This document shows, one piece after another, positions 1 to 8,046 of a stretch of DNA of 34,074 nucleotides. Each line of letters starts with the position of its first letter. Within the stretch, counting starts at the first letter, position 1. The notes beneath the pieces are model-generated. The model did no database searches, had not been told where the DNA came from, and saw nothing but the letters and a program-made list of their open reading frames with translations. Source of the DNA: a virus; IMG/VR virus record IMGVR_UViG_3300010354_014451, positions 1 to 34,074 of that record; one strand, 5' to 3'. The position numbers and the translations under genes were made by a program.

Positions 1-2
1 AT

Positions 3-515
3 GCTTCACATACGTATTACTTTAACAGCGGCGGACAATCTGGCGGTTGGGCACTTATAGAAGAAGTAGAGCGAGTATTAACCGTAACAAATACTATGTT
101 TGAAGGTAATACAAACACTCCTGTAAACAACGTTTATTTAAGCGTTGTAATTGTCTGCGAAGATGGTCGTGCCTGGGCTCAGGGACGTAACACGTATGGA
201 GCGAACGGACTTGGTTGGACTGGACTCAGTTTTGATCCTATTGAACAAAACCCTGAAACAGGTGGTCGCGAACTTTATCAGCCAGTTAAATTACCTCCAG
301 GAGCTAAAGTTTTAAGTGCTCATGGTATGGGCAATGGTGCTCCTAACGACATCTGTCTATGGTGGCTGAATTCTGGACAATTTATGCTTACTGGCAGTGA
401 CAGCGAAGATAGATCTGCTAGTTATCCAACAAGAGGAGTTCAAGGTAGTCCATGGGGAAGAGCTGTAGGTATAGGGCATGATAGGTTGACACTACATTCA
501 ATTGCTGCTGACTAA
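3..515 (+). CDS. Tail-fibre/virion protein with RCC1-like repeat, 5' end outside window
   Basis: The reading frame is open from base 3 with no stop, so this is the C-terminal part of a longer protein; the first internal ATG is at 96. The segment VVIVCEDGRAWAQGRNTYG followed by NGLGWTG looks like one blade of an RCC1/BNR-type propeller (pattern DGxxWxxGxNxxGxLG), and a second weaker copy (CLWWLNSGQFMLTGSDSED) lies about 70 residues later. Repeated propeller blades are known in some phage fibre and receptor-binding proteins. The next gene, a fibre protein, starts 9 bases downstream behind an AAGGAAA ribosome site, which fits a distal tail cluster. The family assignment rests on motif reading only. 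Confidence 0.6.
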   Translation, partial: ASHTYYFNSGGQSGGWALIEEVERVLTVTNTMFEGNTNTPVNNVYLSVVIVCEDGRAWAQGRNTYGANGLGWTGLSFDPIEQNPETGGRELYQPVKLPPGAKVLSAHGMGNGAPNDICLWWLNSGQFMLTGSDSEDRSASYPTRGVQGSPWGRAVGIGHDRLTLHSIAAD

Positions 516-524
516 GGAAATTAA

Positions 525-2081
525 ATGACTAGATCTGTATTACAATTAAGAAAAGGCACCACAGTCCAACATTCTTCATTTATTGGTCAGCTAGCTGAAG
601 TAACTGTTGATACTACAAAAAAGACAGTAGTTGTTCATGATGGGGTGACTGCAGGAGGTAATGCTCTTGCTCCCTTGCATAGTCCTGCATTTTCAGGAAC
701 ACCTACAATTGGGACTTCACCTACAGTAGGTGATAGCAGCGGCAAAATTGCAACTACTCAGTTTGTAGCTCAGACAGTGGCAGCTCTTGGCAGCGGACCT
801 GCTAATACAGATTTCTTGCCAGAAGGTAGCACAAATAGATACTTTCAAAATTCTAGAGCACGCCTTGCTGTAAGTGCAGCCGGAAATTTATCGTATGATG
901 TAAACACTGGTATATTTTCATATACACAGCCAACAAATGTCAGCACTTTTGCTAATGATGTAGGATATCTTACAAGCAGTAATGTTAGAGATTTAATTAG
1001 TGTTACTGGATCATTAGTTTATAATACCGCAACTGGTGTAATAAGCTATACACAGGCCGTTGATAGTGTAAACGGTCAGGTAGGAGTAGTTGTATTAACT
1101 ACAAACAACGTTGCTGAAAGCGGCGGTATTCTATATTTTACCAATGCCAGAGCTAGGAATGCCATTAGCGTTACCGGACCAAATGTAACCTACAGCACAT
1201 CAACAGGTGTTTTAACATTTACAACAGCTACCAATCTAATCAACGGCACCAATGACAGTGTAGCGTTAGGTTCTAACGTTATTAATTTTACAATTAATAA
1301 TGTTCTTAAGGCAAGAATGGACTCTACTAAGTTTGCGGTTGACCTTTTACAAGGTAGAGATGTTAATTCTGGGGCTGACGGTGAAGATATTATTATACGA
1401 GGTGGAACTGGTGGTAGTTCTTCAGGAGCAGGCGGTGATGTAACTGTAGCTGGTGGTCTGCTTACAGATGGAAATGGTGGAAACGTTATTTTAGCTGCAA
1501 GCAATGGTGCTGGATCTCTACGTGACGGCGGTAGTATTACAATTACATCAGGTGATTCTGGAACAGGTGGACTCAAGGGCAACATAACACTAAGTTCGTT
1601 CGCTAAGACCAGCATTTTCCATAGAAATGTATCAACCGGAACAGCCTACGGATCTGTTGTAATTGGTAGTCAAGTAGATCTACCTGCCAGTCCGGCAGGC
1701 GGCGCTATCCATATCTACAGCAGTAAGGTATCAAACACTAGTTCTGCTAACGGCTCATTAATTGAACTAAAGGCCAGTGCAGGTGTTGTAGGTGGAGGAG
1801 TCATTGTTACAGCAGGTGCAGGCACCGCAGGCATAGGTGGTAGTGTTCAAATTACTGGTGGAGTAGCCAATGGATCTAGCTTCGTAGGTGGTGACATTGT
1901 TTTAACTCCTGGTTCCGGAGTAGGTGGGGCAACAACCGGCACTGTTATCTTAGCAGGCGATATTACTGTATCGGCTAATAAGATAATTACTCAATCTACA
2001 GCACCGACTACTGATTTTCACGTTACCAACAGAAGATATGTAAATAAACAAGCCCTAGCATTTTCAATTGCATTAGGATAA
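525..2081 (+). CDS. Phage tail-fibre protein, Gly-rich shaft
   Basis: 518 residues. The N-terminus (RSVLQLRKGTT, then GQLAEVTVDTTKKTVVVHDG) is the attachment domain seen at the start of many marine phage fibres (pattern LRRGT..GEvtvDT...vvvHDG). Residues about 280-480 form a Gly/Ser/Thr-rich region built of short GG-x-I/V-x-I/L steps, as expected for a beta-helical or fibrous shaft. The last 25 residues end VTNRRYVNKQALAFSIALG and resemble the end of the 6180-6794 product. SD AAGGAAA precedes the ATG. Its place between other tail genes supports a role in host recognition. The receptor cannot be deduced. Confidence 0.75.
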   Translation: MTRSVLQLRKGTTVQHSSFIGQLAEVTVDTTKKTVVVHDGVTAGGNALAPLHSPAFSGTPTIGTSPTVGDSSGKIATTQFVAQTVAALGSGPANTDFLPEGSTNRYFQNSRARLAVSAAGNLSYDVNTGIFSYTQPTNVSTFANDVGYLTSSNVRDLISVTGSLVYNTATGVISYTQAVDSVNGQVGVVVLTTNNVAESGGILYFTNARARNAISVTGPNVTYSTSTGVLTFTTATNLINGTNDSVALGSNVINFTINNVLKARMDSTKFAVDLLQGRDVNSGADGEDIIIRGGTGGSSSGAGGDVTVAGGLLTDGNGGNVILAASNGAGSLRDGGSITITSGDSGTGGLKGNITLSSFAKTSIFHRNVSTGTAYGSVVIGSQVDLPASPAGGAIHIYSSKVSNTSSANGSLIELKASAGVVGGGVIVTAGAGTAGIGGSVQITGGVANGSSFVGGDIVLTPGSGVGGATTGTVILAGDITVSANKIITQSTAPTTDFHVTNRRYVNKQALAFSIALG

Positions 2082-2094
2082 AGGATAATTAGAG

Positions 2095-5000
2095 ATGGCA
2101 AAAATTTTATTACCGGAATATACTTTCAACGCAGCAACTAAGACAGTAACAGTTCCAAAAGACGTAGATCTTACACAATTCTTGTTAATAACTAACGTGA
2201 CAAGAAATGAAATTATCTATAGTTTCGCTGATCCAACATTAGGAGGGACTGCATCACAGGCAGCAGTTTCTTATTCAGGTATCTCAATTACCTTAACAAA
2301 TGCTAGTAACGTAGTAGTTGTTAATACTCCTAATACTGTTATTAAAGTAAGTTCAGGATGGGTTCTTACTTCAGCAGCTCTTCCAGGTGGAAGCGCTACA
2401 GTTCAAACTATAGACGTAGCTAGCAATAAAGTTTATATTGATAAATTGGCCAGTTCTGGAACAACTACAACTGGAACTTTTACTAGCACAGAACCTAATA
2501 GAGCGCACACAGAACTAGTATTAGATTTTGACACTCAAGCAGCCGGTCACAATAATGCAGATAAGCTACAGATTTTTATTGATTCTGGCGAAACTGAAGA
2601 AGAACAAATTAGTTTTGAAGATAGATTTATTGATCCTGTGGATAAAATACGTGTTAGCACGCCTCAGTCAATGATTGACACTGACTTTGAATATGGGACA
2701 CAGCCAAGTCGTTGGGAAACTCTAGCTAGAGTTTGTAATTATCCTAGTGTATTTCCAAAAGGTGTCGGCGCTAAAACAAACACTATCGAATGGCAGTCTT
2801 TCGCTCCTAGAGATGAAAGAGGATTTAACGTTCTTGACATTTATAGTATTCAGTGTGGTGCAAGTTCTAAAGTTGCAACTGTGCATTGTCGTTCAGGACA
2901 CGGTTTAAACATTGGTGACATAGTTTTTATTCAAGGAGCACCTGAGCCAAATACATTGTTAAACGGGCACTTCTTCGTTCAAAGTATTACAAACGTTAGC
3001 TTTACGATTACAACCTATGCTGCGGCTAACTTTAATAACGGTTCGGCTACTACTGCGCTACCAAACCCAGGTATTGGTGGGGCATCAAACTCCTACGGTT
3101 CGGGTCAAACATTTAGCTTTGCGGCCGTAGATAATAGTGCGAACAGAGTAGGTGGTAGCTTTATTACAGATGGTTACAGAGTTGGACAGATTGTTACAGT
3201 TTCTGGAAGCCGTTCTGGAAATAACGCTAGATACCTAATTACAAGCATTACAGCTACAAAGATTACTTTTGACAACAGAAACGTAGTGGCCAATGAAACA
3301 CCAAGTGGTTACACTCCTACGTTGTCGGCAGTAGCACAAGTTCAAAGTTTTGGATGCTACAATTCTACAGAACTACCTGGCGTCAGCTCAGTTATTGGTA
3401 ACGGTGCTAACCAAGTAACAGTTACAACAAATGTTCCACACGGCCTTTTAACTGGTCAGGTTATTGTGGTGCAGAATAGTAACAATGCACCTGCTAACGG
3501 CACGTTCTTTATTACTAGCACCCCTACTGTTGATAGTTTTACTTATAACACTATCACTACTACAGTAAACGGTAATATTTTCCAATATCAGATCTATGTT
3601 CCAATTGTAGTTCCTGCAACAGTTTCAGGAAATGGAACAAATTCTACTGTGACTATAACTACTCCTGCTCCAGCATGGCATGGTTTTAGCAGCGGTCAAA
3701 ACGTAGATGTTAGAATTATAAATGCTCCAAACTTCCTAGCAAGCGGGCTCTATACTGCTACAGCAACAGGGAATGATACATTAACCTATACAGCATCAGG
3801 AACAATTGGTGCAGGTCAATTCAATTGTGCTGTGTTCATTCAGGCTAGAGGCTACGTAATTCATAGACCTTTTGACGGCGGCTGCGAAATGGGGCCAAAT
3901 ACCACTAATGCGCATGAAGAAGTCATTAGACAGACTCGTAGATATTTCCGTTATCAATCTGGTAAAGGTTTTCAAACTAGCTTTGGATTAAGACTTAATA
4001 CTCCAAGCGGCGCGACAAGTGGACATAGACTTCGTGCAGGGCACTTTGACAGTCAAAACGGCGTCTTTATTGAATATGACGGTCAAGTGACATATTTTGT
4101 TAGAAGAAATTCTACAAAACAACTAGCTGGAACTGTAGCTGTAACGTTAGGCAGTCAAGTTGTTAATGGCACAGGCACTAGTTTTACAGATCCAAACTCT
4201 GGTGTTGGCACCATTGATGCTAATGATCCAAAGTATATTGTGATTAGAGGTAAGAGCTACCAGGTAGTTAGAGTTGTAAGCGATAGTCAATGTGTTATAA
4301 CACCTGCTTATAGAGGTAGCACGGAATTAGGAAACGTTGTAGTTAGTAGAACAATTGACTACAAGATTCCTCAACAGGCTTGGAACTTAGATAAATGTGA
4401 CGGAACTGGTCCTAGCGGGTTTAACTACCAAGCTAACAAAATGAACATGATCTATATGGATTGGCACTGGTATGGTGCTGGTAATGTCCGTTACGGTTTT
4501 AAGAACAAGAAAGGTGAAATTTTCTACGCTCACAAGATTGTTCATAGTAACGTTATAGACGAAGCCTATTTCCGTTCTGGTAACTTACCATTGCGCTATC
4601 AAGTTACAAACGGAACACAGGGTGCAACAGGAGGCGCAGCACCAATATTAGCTCATTGGGGAACTTCGGCAATTATGGACGGACGTTTTGACGAAGACCG
4701 TGGTTATACATTTGCCTTTAATAACGTTCAGAAGACTATTGGTCAAATTGTTATATCTGGCGGTGCTTCGGGTAGCACAGTATTTGATCCAATTGATAAC
4801 AGCTTGACTATCTCGGGCACTGCTGATTTTACTGCTGTAGGTTATGGTGCAGCTGAAAACAACAGAATTGGACCTGTCCAGATTGGTGCTGTTCTTGTTA
4901 TTTCCGGTGTCGGCGGCTCTGGAAACAACAACGGCCTATATCAGATTATTGGTGTTCAAAATAAGAAATTATTCTTAGCAGGTAAACAGGTTGAAAGTCA

Positions 5001-5508
5001 AACCTCTACAAACCCAGCACTTAACATTGGGCGTCTTGTTGCTCTTGCAAATATACGACTTGCACCAGGTGTTGAAAACTCACAAGCTGGTCCGTTTGGA
5101 GGACGCGATCTACAAAATCGTATGCAATTATTACCGATCGCAGTGGATATTATTAATAACGCTGCAACTACTGTTGAAATTCGAAGCAATTGCACACTAG
5201 TTGGACAACGTTGGCAACCTGCTGGTAGTGGTAGTCTTGCACAATATGACGCTTCTGCAACTGACCTAGTTGGTGGTGATGTTGTGTTTGCAAGTTCTAC
5301 ACCTACACCTTCTAATGCTACAGCAGGTTCTTTACAGGTTACAACATTTGACCTTAAAACTCTAAGAGAACTTAACAACAGCGTTCTAGGAGGAGATAGA
5401 ACTTTCCCTGACGGTCCAGACGTTTACACATTTGTAATTAAATCTAATCCTAATATTGCAAGCACGAGCTGCGATATTACATTTAGATGGGCTGAGCAGC
5501 AGTCATAA
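2095..5508 (+). CDS. Large virion structural protein with beta-sandwich repeats
   Basis: 1137 residues, the longest gene here. No enzyme motif was recognised. At least three internal units share a pattern: hydrophobic start, HGL.xGq.V.v..., a short insertion, NGxFxx.....sFTy (around residues 265-310, 450-485 and 525-560). These units resemble the HGLxxGDxVxI repeats found in many phage tail and structural proteins. The C-terminal part is rich in Gly, Asn and aromatic residues. It lies 13 bases after the fibre gene and is closed by a strong hairpin terminator directly at its stop codon, so it ends the tail transcript. Likely a long tail-fibre, whisker or baseplate-associated component. The exact role is inferred. 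Confidence 0.6.
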   Translation: MAKILLPEYTFNAATKTVTVPKDVDLTQFLLITNVTRNEIIYSFADPTLGGTASQAAVSYSGISITLTNASNVVVVNTPNTVIKVSSGWVLTSAALPGGSATVQTIDVASNKVYIDKLASSGTTTTGTFTSTEPNRAHTELVLDFDTQAAGHNNADKLQIFIDSGETEEEQISFEDRFIDPVDKIRVSTPQSMIDTDFEYGTQPSRWETLARVCNYPSVFPKGVGAKTNTIEWQSFAPRDERGFNVLDIYSIQCGASSKVATVHCRSGHGLNIGDIVFIQGAPEPNTLLNGHFFVQSITNVSFTITTYAAANFNNGSATTALPNPGIGGASNSYGSGQTFSFAAVDNSANRVGGSFITDGYRVGQIVTVSGSRSGNNARYLITSITATKITFDNRNVVANETPSGYTPTLSAVAQVQSFGCYNSTELPGVSSVIGNGANQVTVTTNVPHGLLTGQVIVVQNSNNAPANGTFFITSTPTVDSFTYNTITTTVNGNIFQYQIYVPIVVPATVSGNGTNSTVTITTPAPAWHGFSSGQNVDVRIINAPNFLASGLYTATATGNDTLTYTASGTIGAGQFNCAVFIQARGYVIHRPFDGGCEMGPNTTNAHEEVIRQTRRYFRYQSGKGFQTSFGLRLNTPSGATSGHRLRAGHFDSQNGVFIEYDGQVTYFVRRNSTKQLAGTVAVTLGSQVVNGTGTSFTDPNSGVGTIDANDPKYIVIRGKSYQVVRVVSDSQCVITPAYRGSTELGNVVVSRTIDYKIPQQAWNLDKCDGTGPSGFNYQANKMNMIYMDWHWYGAGNVRYGFKNKKGEIFYAHKIVHSNVIDEAYFRSGNLPLRYQVTNGTQGATGGAAPILAHWGTSAIMDGRFDEDRGYTFAFNNVQKTIGQIVISGGASGSTVFDPIDNSLTISGTADFTAVGYGAAENNRIGPVQIGAVLVISGVGGSGNNNGLYQIIGVQNKKLFLAGKQVESQTSTNPALNIGRLVALANIRLAPGVENSQAGPFGGRDLQNRMQLLPIAVDIINNAATTVEIRSNCTLVGQRWQPAGSGSLAQYDASATDLVGGDVVFASSTPTPSNATAGSLQVTTFDLKTLRELNNSVLGGDRTFPDGPDVYTFVIKSNPNIASTSCDITFRWAEQQS

Positions 5509-5533
5509 AAAAAGCCCCATATGGGGCTTTTTT
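5508..5533. terminator. Bidirectional rho-independent terminator
   Basis: A perfect 26-base palindrome, six A, GCCCCAT, then ATGGGGC, six T. It begins at the stop codon of the 1137-residue protein and reaches the stop codon of the convergent gene 5532-5834. The A-tract on one side and T-tract on the other let it terminate transcription from both directions. Confidence 0.92.
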
Positions 5534-5834
5534 ATTTGTAGTATTTGCTTTCATCTATATGAACATTTGGTGCATTGAGCAACATCCATTGTTCCATAAC
5601 TTCTTTACATTTTGCTAAATGTTCTTGAGCTCTAACATGGTCCATATGCCCAACTTTAGCAGGTCCTCTAAAACCCATTGCTACACATTCATCAAAGTTA
5701 TGGACAGCCTCTTTGAGATTTTCAAAAAGACGCTCTCCTTCTTCTCTGAGTTCACCGCTAACGCAGCAAACACCAAGATAGAATCTTTCACAATCGGCCT
5801 TAAATCTGGGTAAATCTTGAACTCTGCTTAACAT
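5532..5834 (-). CDS. Hypothetical protein, 100 residues
   Basis: Not recognised. A soluble, mostly helical-looking protein with several Cys and His (FYLGVCCVSGEL near residue 20, HMDHVRAQEHLAKC near 65-75). It is the only minus-strand gene in the first 10 kb, converges on the virion protein gene, and shares the palindromic terminator with it. Its ATG is preceded by GAGGAAA. The divergent gene at 5857 starts only 22 bases away, so the two starts share one tiny intergenic region. Minus-strand orientation suggests different timing from the late tail genes. No function is proposed. Confidence 0.7.
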   Translation of the reverse strand: MLSRVQDLPRFKADCERFYLGVCCVSGELREEGERLFENLKEAVHNFDECVAMGFRGPAKVGHMDHVRAQEHLAKCKEVMEQWMLLNAPNVHIDESKYYK

Positions 5835-5843
5835 ATTTTCCTC

Positions 5844-5851
5844 GATAAATA
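5844..5851 (+). promoter_or_regulatory. T4-type late promoter (GATAAATA), leaderless
   Basis: GATAAATA followed by TTCTT and the ATG of 5857. In T4 late promoters the octamer ends about six bases before +1, which puts the predicted start exactly at the ATG. No Shine-Dalgarno sequence is present. It is embedded in the 22-base divergent spacer. Confidence 0.6.
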
Positions 5852-5856
5852 TTCTT

Positions 5857-6183
5857 ATGACTCCCTTATTTAATTATGAATCCGACCTAAGGCTATTAAC
5901 TCCTGGGCAGTATGTTTTGGACGAATTTGACGCAGCTGAATTTCCAGGAGGGACTTACCTTGTTGTTGCAAAAAATAGAGACGGTAAAACGGAGTTCACT
6001 GAATTTTTTCTAACACACAATTCTGTTACCGGATTTATCACCAATGTGCGCTGCACAAGTGATGCAGCCAATTTTTTAACTAATTATTCTTCAACTATAA
6101 TTAGGCATAATCTACGATTAACCGTTACAGTAACCGAAGATGTAAGAATAAAATTTTATAGATTTTTAGTGAGCATAGAATGA
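5857..6183 (+). CDS. Hypothetical tail-cluster protein, 108 residues
   Basis: Not recognised. The composition (alternating hydrophobic strands, FPGGTYLVVAKNRDGKTEF near residues 29-47) suggests a small beta-rich domain; no Cys-rich or membrane segment except one Cys. Start chosen at 5857 because the late-promoter octamer GATAAATA lies five bases upstream, which predicts a leaderless message. The gene overlaps the next fibre gene by four bases (ATGA), so the two are probably translated together. Context suggests a fibre-associated or assembly protein. Confidence 0.65.
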   Translation: MTPLFNYESDLRLLTPGQYVLDEFDAAEFPGGTYLVVAKNRDGKTEFTEFFLTHNSVTGFITNVRCTSDAANFLTNYSSTIIRHNLRLTVTVTEDVRIKFYRFLVSIE

Positions 6184-6794
6184 CTTTTACGACAAAACTA
6201 AGAACTGGGTTTGAGATTGGGAACTTTATCGTTTCAAACACAGGCACGGTTTTTGTAGGCACCCCTACAGTAAACTCTAGTGCTGCTAATAAATCTTATA
6301 CTGACATTAAAGTAAATGATGCTGTTACATTTTTGAATACACAGACAACAACATTAACTGGTGATGTAACAGGGGCAGGAATTTATTCTATAGCTACTAC
6401 ATTAACTGCTACAGGAGTTGCAGCCGGTTCTTATACTTTGGTAACAGTAGACAGTAAAGGTAGAGTAACAGCTGGAAACAATTTACAATTTGGTCAAGGA
6501 CAGGTTCAAGGCACAGTTTCTGGCACCCAAGTCACTTTGAATTTGCAACCAACTGGGGTGACTCCAGGTTCTTATAATATAGTAACCGTAGACGCACAAG
6601 GAAGGATTACATTTGGAGCAATACTTTCGTCTACAAACATTACGTCTGCATTAGGTTATACTCCTGTAAATAAAGCAGGAGATACTTTAACAGGAAGATT
6701 GAGTTTAAATCTAAGTCCGGTAAACTCAACGCACCTTGTAAACAAACAATACTCTGACAAACAATTTTATATGTCAATAGCATTAGGGGGTTAA
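6180..6794 (+). CDS. Short tail-fibre protein
   Basis: 204 residues. It contains fibre repeats: LTGDVTGAG, two GSYxxVTVDxxGRxT units (about residues 82-95 and 131-145) and the classic fibre segment LGYTPVNKAGDTLTGRLSL (about 160-178). The end, VNKQYSDKQFYMSIALGG, parallels the end of the long fibre at 525-2081. Such repeats form trimeric beta-structured fibres in many tailed phages. The start overlaps the upstream stop by four bases. Probably a second fibre or a partner of the larger one. Confidence 0.78.
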   Translation: MTFTTKLRTGFEIGNFIVSNTGTVFVGTPTVNSSAANKSYTDIKVNDAVTFLNTQTTTLTGDVTGAGIYSIATTLTATGVAAGSYTLVTVDSKGRVTAGNNLQFGQGQVQGTVSGTQVTLNLQPTGVTPGSYNIVTVDAQGRITFGAILSSTNITSALGYTPVNKAGDTLTGRLSLNLSPVNSTHLVNKQYSDKQFYMSIALGG

Positions 6795-6795
6795 G

Positions 6796-7353
6796 ATGTT
6801 AGGTATTGAAATGATTGGTGTTCTACCAATCGGAATGGACACAGGGGTTCCTAACTTATATGAAGAAGCAAGGATAGTAGAAACTGAAATTGCTGCTGTT
6901 GATATCAAACAGGTAATTCTAAACAGCATAGAATCACCAATCCTTTTATTAGATGATAGTGCTACACATAACACAGTAAAAACAAATGTTGCAACTCTGT
7001 CTAGTGAGATTGCAGCATTAGATGTATACTATAGAGTATTTGGTTACACTAATGAGGATGTAAGTCTTGAAGTAGCTGCTACTGACTTTCATAATTTACT
7101 GTTATATGTTTTAGATCCTGCCCAATTAGCAATTTTTAGCGATGTTAGCGGTGGCGCCAGCCAGAGTCTTCAACAGTTTAGCTCTCTTGAATTAGAATTA
7201 AACACAACAAACTTTGAAAGTTTTTATACGCTTAATCTACAGGAATTTGACAATAATCCTATTCGATTAGAAATTGGCGGAACCAGTGGAGAATTATTAG
7301 TAATAGCCGGCGGCGGAGCTCCAGCAGAAAAACCACAGATATGGATAGGCTAA
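6796..7353 (+). CDS. Hypothetical tail-associated protein, 185 residues
   Basis: Not recognised. Acidic; the first 30 residues carry IGVLPIGMDTGVPNLYEEA, the middle has Thr/Asn-rich and helical stretches, and the end has a glycine cluster (LLVIAGGGAPAEKP). It begins one base after the short fibre gene behind GGGGG, and its stop codon overlaps the start of the bilin reductase gene (TAATG). Co-transcription with the tail genes is clear. Whether it is a virion protein or a fibre chaperone cannot be read from the sequence. Confidence 0.65.
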   Translation: MLGIEMIGVLPIGMDTGVPNLYEEARIVETEIAAVDIKQVILNSIESPILLLDDSATHNTVKTNVATLSSEIAALDVYYRVFGYTNEDVSLEVAATDFHNLLLYVLDPAQLAIFSDVSGGASQSLQQFSSLELELNTTNFESFYTLNLQEFDNNPIRLEIGGTSGELLVIAGGGAPAEKPQIWIG

Positions 7354-8036
7354 TGGAATCACGCATCTGGGAAACACTGATAGATATTCAAAATCTTTTA
7401 ATAGATAGTTTCAACCATACAGGAATTGAAATTGAAGAACCAGGTATGGAAAGATTTAATCAGCCAGGATGGGTAAATCGTGTATGGACTAGCGAAATAT
7501 ACAGACGAGCACATATCGATGTAGTTGACGCTAGACAAAACAAAGGTCTATGGATGATGCATTGTTGTATCTTCCCTCATCTACATAATCCAGGTCCTAT
7601 CTATGGATTTGATGTTATAGCAGGAAAAAATAAAATTACAGGCTGTTTTCATGACTTTAGTTCTGCTGGCGACTTTAATCATCCTATGATACAGTGGTTT
7701 GGTAATCATGTTAGAGGTTACGAATGGTCTAAGGAGAGAACATTGCCTGAATGGGCTAGGAACATTTTCAGTCCTTATATGATTGCAGCAGGCAATGTGC
7801 ATAATGATATAGAACTCGAAACCATATTAGAAATCAGTAAAAAAACTACAAAATATTACCTAGAACACATCGGAAATTACAATAATCACCATGAAAATAC
7901 TATAGAATTCCAAAATTTTTATTGTATAAATCAAAAAAAGAATCCTCATACCCCTAGGGTAATGTCTAGCCTAGGACTTAATCAAGAAGATGTCACAGTT
8001 TTCATACAGGATTGTTTGTTTCCAGAGGCAAAATAA
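7353..8036 (+). CDS. Ferredoxin-dependent bilin reductase, copy 1 (PcyX/PebS/PcyA superfamily)
   Basis: 227 residues from the ATG in TAATG. An upstream in-frame ATG at 7341 is possible, but 7353 aligns better with the second copy at 33384. FDBRs reduce biliverdin or its products with electrons from ferredoxin. The signature MHCCIFPHLHNPGPIYGFD carries His70 and Asp87, 17 residues apart, the same spacing as the catalytic His88 and Asp105 of PcyA. Other family traits are RRAHID at 51-56, LPEWARNIFSPYMIAAGN in the second half, and a YCINQKKNP segment near the C-terminus. It is coupled to a tail gene, not to a heme oxygenase. About two in five residues match copy 2 by eye. Substrate and product cannot be assigned from sequence alone. 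Confidence 0.88.
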   Translation: MESRIWETLIDIQNLLIDSFNHTGIEIEEPGMERFNQPGWVNRVWTSEIYRRAHIDVVDARQNKGLWMMHCCIFPHLHNPGPIYGFDVIAGKNKITGCFHDFSSAGDFNHPMIQWFGNHVRGYEWSKERTLPEWARNIFSPYMIAAGNVHNDIELETILEISKKTTKYYLEHIGNYNNHHENTIEFQNFYCINQKKNPHTPRVMSSLGLNQEDVTVFIQDCLFPEAK

Positions 8037-8039
8037 ATA
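8032..8039 (+). promoter_or_regulatory. T4-type late promoter (AATAAATA) overlapping FDBR stop codon
   Basis: AATAAATA contains the TAA stop of the bilin reductase gene. The predicted +1 is two bases before the ATG at 8047, and no ribosome site lies between. The sequence ATAAATATTAGATTATG is nearly the same as that after the second FDBR gene. Confidence 0.58.
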
Positions 8040-8046
8040 TTAGATT

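Noticed and set aside
1190-1615. Minus-strand open frame of 141 codons opposite the long fibre gene
   Set aside because: It lacks a ribosome site, its product is Pro/Ser/Leu-rich as an antisense shadow of a Gly/Thr-rich fibre would be, and the + strand gene is well supported.
4998-5378. Minus-strand frame opposite the 1137-residue protein
   Set aside because: Shadow of the real gene, no promoter or ribosome site, no recognisable motif.
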